A stretch of DNA of 64,000 nucleotides from assembly GCA_963815045.1 (NCBI GenBank), contig CAWFET010000002.1:434001-498000 (forward strand), given 5' to 3'. The stretch's first letter is position 1, and each line of letters begins with the position of its first letter. The notes under the pieces were generated by a model. That model worked only from the letters and a program-made list of their open reading frames with translations, made no database searches and had not been told where the DNA came from. Origin of the DNA: DASUPK01 sp963815045. GTDB taxonomy: Bacteria; Actinomycetota; Thermoleophilia; Solirubrobacterales; 70-9. Both the position numbers and the translations under genes were made by a program. This document shows, piece after piece, positions 35,437 through 44,784 of the stretch.

Positions 35437-36474
35437 TCAGCCCGGGTTGCCGCCCGTCAGCGCGGTGAAGGCGCTCCAGGACGGCTTCGGGTCGAAATCC
35501 GAGGTGAACAGGCCGGTGTGGAAGAACCAGATGCCGCCCGGCACGTCGCGCCACGAATACCAGATCACTGCGGGGATGCGGAGACGGCGCCGGTTCGCCG
35601 CCAGCATTCCGAACGACTTGCGCAGGTACTTGGCCTGTCGCTGGGGGCTGACGGTGAGCGGCGTCGGATTGCCGCCGCTCGCCCACCCGATCTCGGTGAC
35701 GAAGAGGGACGCCCGCTTGTCCTTGAAGCGGTTCATGATCTTGCGGGTCTCCTTCACGGCCCCCAGCGCGCTGGCCGGGGTGGTCGCGTACGGATGTACC
35801 GACGCCGCGTCGAAGAGGGGCTTGGCGTGCAGGCGATAGAGGGCGGGAAGAAAGCGGTCGAGGTCGATGCCGTGCTTGATCCGCGGGGTCCGGAAGAGCC
35901 CCGCGAGTAGGATCTTGGCCGACGGGTCGCCGCTCTTGATGCCGTTGTGGAAGACGCGCAGCAGGGCGACGTACTGCCTCGCGTTCGGCCTCGAATACCA
36001 GAAGCTGGGCGAGTTGACCTCGTTCCAGAGCTGCCACCAGACCACAGGCGTCTTCGGGATATCCGGGTGCTCGGACCAGAAGGACCCGTTGGCGCCGTAG
36101 CGAGCCGCGGCCGCGGCGACGAATGCCTGGAAGTCGTCCATGTGCGCGCTGTCCGGGGGGTAGTTGGGCCTGTTCGCCGCCCAGGCGGGGCTGCTGTAGA
36201 CGGTCGGCAGGACGCTGATCCCGTTCCTGGCGGCCTCGCCGATGATCGGGTCGTAGTGGGCCCAGTCATACGCCGCGCCCTCTGTGGGCTGGACCGCTGC
36301 CCACACGAAGTTGATCCGCAGCGTCCCCACGTTGCCGGCGCCCATCCGGGCGATCTCAGTGGAATCCGGGTCGTTCGCGGGGATCACGCCGTAGAACGAG
36401 CGCGGTGCGGCGCTCGCGTGTGGGGCGAGGGCGAGGCAGATGAGCAGGGTCGTCGCGAAGACGAGGCGTCGCAA
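35437..36474 (-). CDS. Secreted PslG/GH39-like glycosidase, copy 3
   Basis: A 345-residue protein with a signal peptide (LVFATTLLICLALAPHASA) and mature start APRSFYGVIP. Glu152 in LWNEVN and Glu261 in VTEIGWA are the two carboxylates expected of a GH-A retaining enzyme. The TTG at 36474 is chosen because AGGAG lies seven bases upstream; another TTG two codons earlier is too close to that site. It is 16 bases downstream of the small anchored-protein gene. It shares the EVN variant with copy 2, while copies 1 and 4 have EPN. Confidence 0.82.
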   Translation of the reverse strand: MRRLVFATTLLICLALAPHASAAPRSFYGVIPANDPDSTEIARMGAGNVGTLRINFVWAAVQPTEGAAYDWAHYDPIIGEAARNGISVLPTVYSSPAWAANRPNYPPDSAHMDDFQAFVAAAAARYGANGSFWSEHPDIPKTPVVWWQLWNEVNSPSFWYSRPNARQYVALLRVFHNGIKSGDPSAKILLAGLFRTPRIKHGIDLDRFLPALYRLHAKPLFDAASVHPYATTPASALGAVKETRKIMNRFKDKRASLFVTEIGWASGGNPTPLTVSPQRQAKYLRKSFGMLAANRRRLRIPAVIWYSWRDVPGGIWFFHTGLFTSDFDPKPSWSAFTALTGGNPG

Positions 36475-36490
36475 GTTCAATCTCCTTTAC

Positions 36491-36961
36491 CTACGGCGCG
36501 TTGTCCGTCTTGGCGATTTCGCCCCGCACCCTCGGCTTGGCCGATCCTCGGCTCGTGCGGGCCATCATGCGCCGGCGGACAGCCCAGATGATCAGGACGA
36601 TCAGCGCCACCGCGAGCAGGATGAAGACCGGGCTGAGCAGACCGCTCCCGGAGGAGCCGCCCGAGTCCGAGGAGACCGGTACGGCCGCGCTCCGATCGGG
36701 CTTGGACTCCTTCTTCTTTTTCGCCTTGGGCTTCTTCGCGCCCTCGTGGGCGGAGGTGGATGTGGGGGTGCCGGTCGTCCCGCCGAATCCCGTTCCCGTC
36801 GTATCGGTCCCTCCGGATCCGGAGCCCGATGAGTGGCTGCCGGAATCGGGCACCTTGGGCAGGTACTCGCTCCCGGCCGGGCTGGCCAGGGCGGAGGGCG
36901 CGAGGGCGACCGTGGTCGCCGCCGCGGCGAGCAGATAGATGACTGTCGTACGGGCGGTCAT
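36491..36961 (-). CDS. Small secreted, C-terminally anchored protein
   Basis: A 156-residue protein: signal peptide (TVIYLLAAAATTVALAPSALA), mature start SPAGSEYLPKVPDSG, a Ser/Gly/Thr-rich then lysine-rich middle (KKPKAKKKKESK), a C-terminal helix (LLSPVFILLAVALIVLIIWAV) and a basic cytoplasmic tail. The build matches the protein at 23342, and the gene place is the same: upstream of glycosidase genes and divergent from a Wzy-like gene (57 bases). It could be a membrane tether or assembly factor for the polysaccharide machinery; that is inference. Confidence 0.65.
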   Translation of the reverse strand: MTARTTVIYLLAAAATTVALAPSALASPAGSEYLPKVPDSGSHSSGSGSGGTDTTGTGFGGTTGTPTSTSAHEGAKKPKAKKKKESKPDRSAAVPVSSDSGGSSGSGLLSPVFILLAVALIVLIIWAVRRRMMARTSRGSAKPRVRGEIAKTDNAP

Positions 36962-37018
36962 TCGAATGGGCCGGGGGGCGAAGATACTGCCTTGCCCCCC
37001 AGACTGACTGGGGGCGGC

Positions 37019-38888
37019 ATGTTCTCAACGATTCGACAACACACGAGCGCGGGACTGGTTGCGGCGGCGGTGATCGCCGCTTCGCTTGCGCATGGGCTCT
37101 TCGACCCCACGGGCTACGCGGCGGCCTCGATCCTGATCTGGGCGACGGTCATCGCGGGGTTCGCCGGCCGGGCAATGCCACAGCGCGCGGTGGGGATGCC
37201 AGCCGTCGCCGCGGGCGTCTGTCTCGTGGCGATCGCGGCCCTCGGGTTCCTCTCGGTCAACTGGGCAAGCGACCAGGGCCGGGCATTCGAGGAGGCGGTG
37301 AGGGTCTCGTTCTACGCGGGTCTCTTCGTGCTCGCCGCCTGCACGGCCGGCGTGCGCGGACGGGACGAGTGGCTGGCGGGGCTGACCATGGGCCTGGCGG
37401 TGGTCTCGGTGATCGCCCTCTTCGCCTACCTGCAGCCGGGCAGCCTGGGCTCGCGCAGCGACATCCCGGGCTCCGCCGGCCGGCTCTCGTACCCGGTCGG
37501 GTACTGGAACGGAGCCGCGTCGGTGCTGGCCATCACCACGGTCCTGCTCGCGTACGCGGGAGCCTGGGCGTCCGCCCGCCGGCTGCGGATCGCCGCCACG
37601 GGGTTGATCCCGGTCGCCGTGCTCGCGATGTGGCTGACCGGCTCCCGGGGTGGTGCGGCCGCGGCGGTCGTCGGGCTGATCGTGCTGGTCGCGGCGTCGC
37701 CCGACCGCGGCCGGCAGCTCGTGTCGATCGCCATCGGGCTCGGCGGCGCACTCGTGCTGGTCGTGGCCTCGGAGGCGATGCCCTCCCTCACCCGCGACAT
37801 CCCCAACGCGGCCAGCCGCAGCGAGGGAGACCTGATGTCCGTTCTCTCGATCGTGGCGGTGGGCGTCACCGCGGCGGTCTCGAGCCGGCTGGACGGCGTG
37901 CGCCCGGCTTTCCGGCTCTCGCGCCGCGTCGCCTTCGTGGTCGGGGTGGTCGTTGCGCTCGCCGTCGTGGTCGGGGTGATCGCCGCCCATCCCGCCGCGC
38001 GCTTCGACGAGTTCAAGGCCAAACCGCCGACCGAGCACGGAGTGGCGGTCGGGGGGCCCGACCTGAGCTCCAACGGGCGCTGGCAGTTCTGGGGCTCGGC
38101 GCTCGACGCGTTCGCCAGCGAGCCGCTGCGCGGTGTGGGAGCGGGTGGATTCGAGAGCTGGTGGGGCGTGCACGGAGACGTGCCGCTGTTCGTTCGCAAC
38201 CCGCATTCGCTCCCGCTCCAGTCCGCGGTCGACTACGGGATCCTGGGGATCGCCCTGTTCGCCGGCTTCTGCGCGGCGCTCGGTGGTCGGCTGCCGGCGG
38301 CGCCTCATGGCCCGCGAGGTGGGTGATGCCGACGTGCTGGTGGCCGTGATCGTCTGCGGCGCCCTGGGAGCGGTCTTCGACTGGACGTGGGAGATCCCGG
38401 CGGTCTTCGGCGCGACGGTGGTCTGCGCGGCCCTGATGCTCTCCTCCGCGCAGTCCCCGCGCAGGCTGCGTGGCCGGGTCTGGGGCGGCCTGGTGATCGC
38501 GGCGGCCGTGGCGGCGATCGTCGGCGGTGGCGTGGTCGTTCTCAGCCAGCAGGATCTGAGGCTGAGCCGCGAGGCCGCCGCCGACGGCCGGATCGACGAC
38601 GCGATCGAGCATGCGAAGGCCGCGAGGTCGGTCGAGCCATGGGCTGCCGATCCGTACGTCCAGCTCGCCCAGCTGGAGGGCCAGCGGGGCGACCTGGATG
38701 CTGCCCTGGCCTACATCAAGCAGGCCGAGAAGAGGAACTCCGAAGACTGGCGCTCCCGAGTGATCGAGGTCGGGTTACAGGAGAGGGCAGGAAACGTCAA
38801 GGCGGCGCAAGCCGCTTACATCCAGGCCCGTCGGATGACACCCCTGCCGCTAATCAACGTCGTGTTCCCCTCCGTGATCCAGGGATGA
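37019..38888 (+). pseudogene. Wzy/O-antigen-ligase-like membrane protein with TPR tail, frameshifted
   Basis: Paralogue of the protein at 23845. It shares LSYPVGYWNGAAS, RWQFWGSALDAF, LRGVGAGGFESWW, NPHSLPLQSAVDYGILG and FDWTWEIPAVFG, and ends in a TPR-like part (RIDDAIEHAKAARSVEPWAADPYVQLAQLEGQ is read across it). The frame is lost at about 38275-38300, after ALFAGFCAALGG; sense resumes as RRRLMAREVGDADVLV. Mended, it has about 622 residues. If the break were real, the last helices and the TPR part would be missing. The final codons overlap the next gene as ATGA. Confidence 0.78.
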
Positions 38889-39866
38889 CCGGAGACGAGC
38901 GGCGCAGCGACGCCCACAATCATCCGACCGCCACAGTGATCGTCCCCACGGTCACCCCTGCCAAGGCCGGGGAGCTCCTTGCGGTCCCTGGAGGCGACGG
39001 GACGGGGTTTCGAGACGATCGTCGTGGACAACGGCACCGGCTCCGCGGAGCTCGTGCGCGCGGCCGCTCGGCTCGACGGGGCGCGGGTCCTCGCACTCGA
39101 TTCGAACGCCGGGTACTCGCGGGCGGTCAACCTGGCGGCCCGCGAGGCGCAGGGCGAGGTGCTCGTCCTGCTGAACGACGACAGCGTCGTGGGCCCCGGG
39201 TACGTGGAGCGGATCGCGGCCGCCATCGACCCGGCGCAGGGATACGTGATGGCAGCCGGGGTGATGTGCGACGCCGGATCGCCGGACCTGATCGACAGCG
39301 CGGGGGTGGAACTCGACTGGACGCTGCTCGCGTTCGACTACCTGAACGGCGAGCCGGTCGAGATCCTGGAGGGGCCGGTTGCCGACCCGATCGGGCCCTC
39401 GGGCTCCAACGCCGCCTACCTGCGTGACGCCTTCCTCGAGGTCGGCGGCTTCGACGAGCGGATCTTCGCCTACCTCGAGGATGTGGACCTGGCTCTGCGC
39501 CTGCGGCGCGCGGGCGGGTTCTGCAGGCTGGCCAAGACCGCGCTGGGCGTGCACGAGCATTCGGCGACGCTCGGATCGGGATCGCGGCGCAAGGACTACC
39601 TGATGGGCTACGGCCGTGGCTACCTGCTGCGCAAGTGGCACGTGATCACGCCGCGCCGGTTGCCGGGGATCATGGCGCGGGAGCTCTATCTCGGGCTCGG
39701 GCAGACGCTGATGGACCGCAACCTCGGGGGCTTCCAGGGCAGGCTCGCCGGGCTGCGAGCGGGACAGGCGACCGAGCCGTATCCAGGCCCGCTTCCCAAC
39801 CCGCCGACGCTGCTCGGCACCCTGCGACGCCGCTGGCGGCGCCGCTCCCGCCTGCGGGACAGGTAG
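38885..39866 (+). pseudogene. Family 2 glycosyltransferase, frameshifted
   Basis: About 326 residues of a GT2 enzyme. The first 30 residues (MTGDERRSDAHNHPTATVIVP, then TVTPAKAGELL) are in one frame and the rest (RSLEATGRGFETIVVDNGTG, VLVLLNDDSVVGPGYVE, SGSNAAYLRDAFLEVGGFDERIF, YLEDVDLALRL) in another. The break near 38973 is explained by one extra T in ctccttgcgg. The ATG overlaps the polymerase stop (ATGA). LNDDS is the metal site. Related to rhamnosyltransferase-like GT2 enzymes. Confidence 0.78.
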
Positions 39867-39876
39867 CCCGGAGTCG

Positions 39877-41340
39877 CTAGCTCTCTCGCTGCGGGTCCGG
39901 CGGGATGGCGATGTCGCGCGGGAGCACCCGGTTCGGACGCCTCCTGCCGGCCGTCCACATCGAGACGGCGCGTCGACGGAGCAGCGCGTGACCGTAGAAG
40001 AGCTCCCGGTCGAGGGTCTCGTCGTGACCCCACAGGCGCCGGGTCCTGCGGCCCAACAGCCAGGCGAGGCTCGTGATGCGGTCGTCCGCGGAGAGCAGCC
40101 GCCGCAGCGTCCGTCGCTTCGCCGGGGCCATGCGCGGGCCACAGCGCAGCCGGAGCACCTCCGCGAGCAGGAGCTGCTGGTACCAGTCGTAGTAGTAGAC
40201 GACGCGCGAGCCACCGGTCGGGTTGCGGAGCCGTTCCATCAGGTGGGCGCGCACTGATCGCGGCCGGCGGTTCGCCTGCGAGTGCCCGATCACGGCCCCC
40301 TCGTGTTGGACGTAGTCGTAGAGCGGCTCGCCCAGGTAGGCAAGCTCCCCCCGGGCCATCGCAACCAGCGCGATCCAGTGATCGTGGAAGGCCCGCGCAA
40401 GGCGCGGCGGGAACGGCAGGGCGTCCTCCAGCACCTCGCGGCGAAACATGGACGCCGCGCCGGTGACGGTGTTGGCCAGCAGCAGCGAGGTGAAGTTGGT
40501 GTGGTTGTTGCGGCGCTCCGTCCAGTAGGAGGGCCGGACGAGCTCTCCCTCCGGGCTGACGATCCGGGCGTCGCTGTAGATGAGTTGAGCCTCCCCGATG
40601 CCGGCGATCAGCCGTCCGAGCTTCTCGGGATGCCAGCGGTCGTCCTGGTCGCAGAAGGCGACATAGTCCGCTGAGGCGGGCGCCATCGACAGCGCCCGCT
40701 CGAAGTTCCGGTAGAAGCCGAGCCGCTCCTGGCTTCGCGAGACGGCGAACCGCTCATCCCCCTCGACCTGAGCGAGCAGCTGCGCGAACGCCTCGTCCGA
40801 CGAGAAGTCGTCGCTGATCACGCAGATCCAGTTTCCGTGCGTCTGGGAGCGGATCGAATCGAGCTGGCGGCGGAGGAGCTCGGCGGGCGGCTCATACGTC
40901 GCCATGCAGATCGCCACGCGCGGGCCGGTGAGCCTGGGCGGCTCGGGCGCGGGGGCGTCCGCGGGTGCGGCGAGCCCGGGCTCCGCATCGACTGCCCCCA
41001 CGGGGACCGCGCGCTCGGTGCCGTCTGCGAGGCTCAGGATCAGCTCCAGGTCGAGTCGAGTCGACTCGGCCGGCGGCGCGACGTCGAGGAGGGCCACGAA
41101 TCCGCTTCGGTACGCGTGCGCCCTCGCCGGATCGCTGGCAGCGAGGCTCTCGTACACGTCGTCGCGGGGGAGACGGAAGCGCTCGACAGGCTGCGTGCTG
41201 CCACCGACCCTGACGGCGAGCCCGCGCGTCCGCGCGGCGCGGTCGTAGCAGTGTCCGGCGAGGACGAACGCCGTCCCGCGGCCGACCGCCAGCCGCTCGG
41301 GCGGCCCGATCTCCAGGCGGGCCACCGTCGAGTCAGCCAC
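39877..41340 (-). CDS. Family 2 glycosyltransferase with N-terminal beta domain
   Basis: A 487-residue protein. Residues 1-135 are a beta-rich region (VARLEIGPPERLAVGRGTAF, VAPPAESTRLDLELILSL) that may bind sugar or protein. Residues 140-390 are a rhamnosyltransferase-like GT2: VAICMATYEPPAELLRRQLDSI, CVISDDFSSDE, FCDQDDRWHPEKL and HDHWIALVAMARG. The C-terminus is arginine-rich. Its GT core is of the type that begins rhamnan or capsule chains. It overlaps the sulfotransferase-like gene by 8 bases. Confidence 0.85.
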   Translation of the reverse strand: MADSTVARLEIGPPERLAVGRGTAFVLAGHCYDRAARTRGLAVRVGGSTQPVERFRLPRDDVYESLAASDPARAHAYRSGFVALLDVAPPAESTRLDLELILSLADGTERAVPVGAVDAEPGLAAPADAPAPEPPRLTGPRVAICMATYEPPAELLRRQLDSIRSQTHGNWICVISDDFSSDEAFAQLLAQVEGDERFAVSRSQERLGFYRNFERALSMAPASADYVAFCDQDDRWHPEKLGRLIAGIGEAQLIYSDARIVSPEGELVRPSYWTERRNNHTNFTSLLLANTVTGAASMFRREVLEDALPFPPRLARAFHDHWIALVAMARGELAYLGEPLYDYVQHEGAVIGHSQANRRPRSVRAHLMERLRNPTGGSRVVYYYDWYQQLLLAEVLRLRCGPRMAPAKRRTLRRLLSADDRITSLAWLLGRRTRRLWGHDETLDRELFYGHALLRRRAVSMWTAGRRRPNRVLPRDIAIPPDPQRES

Positions 41341-42082
41341 GGCTCGAGCGGGTGGCGGCCCTGCGCTGCAGTCTGCGCCCGTATTCGTAGAGCTCCATGT
41401 CGAGCCGATTGTCCTCGGCGATGCGCCGGCGGAACGAGTCGGGGACCGCGGTGGGCGTTGTGACGTTCTCGTGCACGGGCGGCCCGAGCCGCCAGCCGAA
41501 GCGCGTCTCGAGCCGGCCGGCGAAGGCCTCGAGGTCCTCCTGCAGGCCGAAGTCGTCCATCCGCCGCAGGGCCCGCTTCGCTGCCCGCAACCGGCGCCGG
41601 CCGAGGTCCTTGGCGGTCATCATTCCGTCCGTCATCTCAGCGGCTCGCAGGGACAGCATCTTCACCATGTGGTTCGAGATGAAGTGCTTGAAGTTGCCGG
41701 GGTCCTCGTAGATCTCTTCGAGCGACAGATGGTTGTCCGCGGGGGTGGTCGCGCGATGGTGGCGGAGATAGCTCAGGGTCCTCTCGACCGGCTCGCGGAG
41801 GACGGTGAAGGTCCGGAAGTCGGCGTCGAGCAGCTCGGTCGTGCAGAGGGGAAAGTGCCCGGTCACGACCCGGATCTGATCGCGCCGGATGGTCCAGCGC
41901 TCCAGCAGCACAGGGACCATCAGCTGGGGTGACACGGACGCGGGGTCGCCGTCCGTGGCATCCGGATACACCGCCGCGTCGCCGAAGTGGCGCTTCAGGC
42001 GACGGTAGAGGGAGACGCCGCCCGTCTTCTGCATGTGGACGAAGAAGAACCGCTCGGGCTCCGTCGGGGCGTCAGACGGCAA
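41333..42082 (-). CDS. Sulfotransferase-family protein
   Basis: A 249-residue protein of the carbohydrate sulfotransferase type. FFFVHMQKTGGVSLYRRL is the 5'-phosphosulfate-binding loop of PAPS enzymes, and VTGHFPLCTTELLDADFRTFTVLREPVERTLSYLRH is the 3'-phosphate-binding region (both in parts). TTG at 42082 is proposed, overlapping the upstream dioxygenase stop; an internal ATG within the P-loop would be too late. It probably sulfates a sugar or modified sugar of the polysaccharide, which is inference from context. Confidence 0.78.
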   Translation of the reverse strand: MPSDAPTEPERFFFVHMQKTGGVSLYRRLKRHFGDAAVYPDATDGDPASVSPQLMVPVLLERWTIRRDQIRVVTGHFPLCTTELLDADFRTFTVLREPVERTLSYLRHHRATTPADNHLSLEEIYEDPGNFKHFISNHMVKMLSLRAAEMTDGMMTAKDLGRRRLRAAKRALRRMDDFGLQEDLEAFAGRLETRFGWRLGPPVHENVTTPTAVPDSFRRRIAEDNRLDMELYEYGRRLQRRAATRSSRG

Positions 42083-43109
42083 GCGGCGAGTACTTCGAGG
42101 GCGACGCCGAGGCTCCGAAGAACCAGCTCTCGATGGCCCAGCGGCTCTTGCGCATCTCCGGCTCGGCCGCGGTCGAGTGGAGGAACATCTCGTCGAAGAG
42201 CAGCACGTCGCCCGGCTCGAAGATCGGGCGCAGGACGCCGACGTCGGCGGCCGTCTCCTCGGCGACCTGCTCGGAAACCGACCACTCGAACATCGCGCCC
42301 TCGGTCCCGGTCGGGACGATGTGGTCGAGGCGGCGTGGGACCACGTCCATCCCGGGAGCCTCGTCACCGCAGCGCGAGAGGGAGAGCCACACGTTGAGCG
42401 CGCGGACGTCGCCCATGAAGGCACCGTCCTGGTGCCAGCCGCGGCCGGCGCTCGGGTCGACTCGACGCAGCGTGCACTTCTGCACCGAGATCAATGGCGG
42501 CTCGTTGAGGTAGCCGCGGATCGCATCGCTCAGGCCGGCACGGTCGAAGGTGTCGAGCATCTCGAAGAGGAGGTGCGGCGAGTCAGCGGCCCAGAGGCCG
42601 CCGCCGCCCTCGATCCAGTCACGGCTGAGCGACGCGCGGAAGGCGGGAGCGGGGACGAACTCGCTGTAGAAGCTCCGGTCGCCGGCGGCGCCGGGCGCGC
42701 TCATGTCGCGCGCCTCGAAGGCACGGTCGATGTCGCCGGCCAGGGCGAGGGCGGCGTCCGGGTCGACGAGCCCGCGGACGAGCAGGCAGCCGTCCCTGAG
42801 GATCCCGGCGCGGACCAGCTCCGGCGTGAGCTGCTCCCGGCTCACGCCCGCCAGCTCACCGTTGCGGTTCGGGAGCTGATCGAACGCCGGCTCCGGATAC
42901 GGGACCCCGTTCGCGGCGGCGTCGTGCTGCCTGATCCCGGCGGCGTGGCGCAGCTCGACCAGGCGGATCTCCCGCTCGGCCTCCGGAGCTTGCCGATTCG
43001 CCTGGGTCAGCTCCTCGATCTCGGCCAGAAGCTCGGCGGTGGTGCGTCCCGCTGCCACCTCGGGCTCCCTGTCCGCGACCGTCGCGGCCGTCCTCTTTCG
43101 CCAAAACAT
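42072..43109 (-). CDS. Phytanoyl-CoA dioxygenase-family (Fe(II)/2-oxoglutarate) enzyme
   Basis: A 345-residue protein. The iron site is His-x-Asp in GWHQDGAFMG with the distal histidine in LLFDEMFLHST, followed by an arginine in MRKSRWAIESWF for 2-oxoglutarate. An N-terminal helical stretch (LLAEIEELTQANRQAPEAEREIRL) precedes the barrel. The ATG at 43109 (MFWRKRTA) is preferred to a longer upstream frame lacking family similarity. Such enzymes hydroxylate small molecules; inside a polysaccharide locus a sugar or lipid is likely, but unknown. Confidence 0.82.
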   Translation of the reverse strand: MFWRKRTAATVADREPEVAAGRTTAELLAEIEELTQANRQAPEAEREIRLVELRHAAGIRQHDAAANGVPYPEPAFDQLPNRNGELAGVSREQLTPELVRAGILRDGCLLVRGLVDPDAALALAGDIDRAFEARDMSAPGAAGDRSFYSEFVPAPAFRASLSRDWIEGGGGLWAADSPHLLFEMLDTFDRAGLSDAIRGYLNEPPLISVQKCTLRRVDPSAGRGWHQDGAFMGDVRALNVWLSLSRCGDEAPGMDVVPRRLDHIVPTGTEGAMFEWSVSEQVAEETAADVGVLRPIFEPGDVLLFDEMFLHSTAAEPEMRKSRWAIESWFFGASASPSKYSPLAV

Positions 43110-43122
43110 CACGCCGGAAAGG

Positions 43123-43722
43123 CTAGTCAGTCCTGGCCTTGCCCGGCACCCCGACCACCGTGGCCCCGGCTGGGACATCGCGGAAGACGGCAGCGTTTGC
43201 ACCGATCGTGGCGCCCTTTCCGATCGTGAGCTTTCCGAGAATGCTGGCGCTCGCGCCCACCATCACCTCCTCCTCGATCGTCGGCCCGCCGATGTCCCCG
43301 GAGACCAGACCGATGGAGACGAAGGGCCCGATGACGACGCCGGGACGGATCTCGGTGACCCCGTCGATCACGACCTGGCCATGGAGGAGATGGACGCCCG
43401 GGTGCATGACCACCGGGTCGCCGATCGTCACCCCGGCGATCATGATTGCGAAGCGGTGGCAGATCCGCGGGAGCACCGGAACGCCCCGGCGCTGGAGCGC
43501 AGCCTTGGCCCTGTAGACCGACTGGGCGAGGAACGCGTCGCTCGCCCAGCAGAGGCGGAGGATCTGGAGGAGCGTGTCGAGGCCCGGTTGGAGCTCGAAG
43601 CGCTCCCCGCGATGAAGCAGCGCGACGCGGGCATCCGCCACCAGGGCCTGGCGCAGGCCGGGGTGGCGCGCGCGCACGTCCTTCATCATGGCGTTGGCTA
43701 CCGGGTTGTCCGACTTGAACAT
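43123..43722 (-). CDS. Serine-acetyltransferase-like hexapeptide acyltransferase
   Basis: A 199-residue protein. Its C-terminal left-handed beta helix is made of hexapeptide turns (IAGVTIGDPVVMHPGVHLLHG, PGVVIGPFVSIGLVSGDIGGPTI, ILGKLTIGKGATIGANAAVFRDVPAGATVVGVPG, here quoted in pieces). The N-terminal helical part is like that of serine O-acetyltransferases. In capsule loci such proteins often O-acetylate sugars. It is 13 bases upstream of the dioxygenase ATG side, in the same minus-strand run. Confidence 0.82.
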   Translation of the reverse strand: MFKSDNPVANAMMKDVRARHPGLRQALVADARVALLHRGERFELQPGLDTLLQILRLCWASDAFLAQSVYRAKAALQRRGVPVLPRICHRFAIMIAGVTIGDPVVMHPGVHLLHGQVVIDGVTEIRPGVVIGPFVSIGLVSGDIGGPTIEEEVMVGASASILGKLTIGKGATIGANAAVFRDVPAGATVVGVPGKARTD

Positions 43723-43797
43723 GCGAGCGGGAGCGTAGCCGGGGCGTCCGCCGCCTAGACTCCGCCGCGGCCGGCAGGAGCCCGGCCGCCCTGCGCC

Positions 43798-44782
43798 ATG
43801 GCGATGAAGGTCACCTCCTACTACCACCGGACGAACCCGGACGAAGCCGGCTATTCGCTCGGCAACTTCTACGAGCTCTGGTCCGCCTGCTTCGAAGCGG
43901 CCGGCGTTCGGTCCGTGATCGAGGTCGGGGCCGAGCGCGGGAGGCTGACCCAGGAGCTGCTTCGCTGGGCCGCGCCCAGCGGCGCCCGCGTGACGGCCAT
44001 CGAGCCCGAGCCGATCTCGGACCTGCTCGAGCTGGTCGAGGAATACCCCGACCTCGAGATCGTCGAGGAGACGAGCCTCGATGCGCTGAACGCACCTGCC
44101 CATCGCCGACGCGATCGTCCTGGACGGCGACCACAACTACTACACGCTGAGCGGCGAGCTCCGGCTGATCGCGGAGCGGTCTGAGCGCATGCCCCTGCTC
44201 CTCTTTCACGACGTCTGCTGGCCGCTCGCCCGCCGCGACCAGTACGCGGCACCCGACCGGATCCCGGCGGAGCACCGCCATCCCTACGGCGAGGACATCA
44301 AGCTCGTCCCGGGGAACTCCGGCACGGCCGAGCGCGGGCTGCCATTCGAGTGGGGCGCGCTGGAGGAGGGTGGCCCGCGCAACGGGGTGATGACCGCGAT
44401 CGAGGACTTCATGGCGGAGCACGACGGCCTGCGCCTGGCCGTGATCCCGATCTTCTTCGGCTGCGGGCTGCTGTGGCCGGAGAGCGCCCCCTGGTCCGAT
44501 GCGGTGCCGGAGATCGTCGGGCCGTGGGACCGGAACCCGATCCTGGAGCGGGTCGAGAAGGCGCGGATCGCCCAGCTGGTGCAGCGGCACTCGCGCGAGC
44601 AGGAGATCGACGAGCGCTTCGAGCGTTCGAGCAAGCTGGAGGAAGCGGTTAGGCGGGTGCTCGCCTCGGGCGCCTTTTCGGCGGCCGAATGGCTGTCCGA
44701 GCTGCGCCGGCGCGGTGGGCCGGCCTTCTCACGCCGTGAGCTCAGCGATCTGATCGCCGAGAGCGAGGACGCGCGGCGCTAA
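43798..44782 (+). pseudogene. Class I SAM methyltransferase, frameshifted
   Basis: About 328 residues when mended. SVIEVGAERGRLTQELLRWA is SAM motif I and VTAIEPEP motif II. The frame is lost near 44092-44098 (after TSLDALNA), where one extra base fits; it resumes as LPIADAIVLDGDHNYYTLSGEL, the DGDHxY pattern of the methyltransferase 24 group. A segment with LLLFHDVCWP and FFGCGLLWPE follows, and the end is helical. Substrate unknown. The gene stands alone on the plus strand between minus-strand operons. Confidence 0.75.
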
Positions 44783-44784
44783 GA

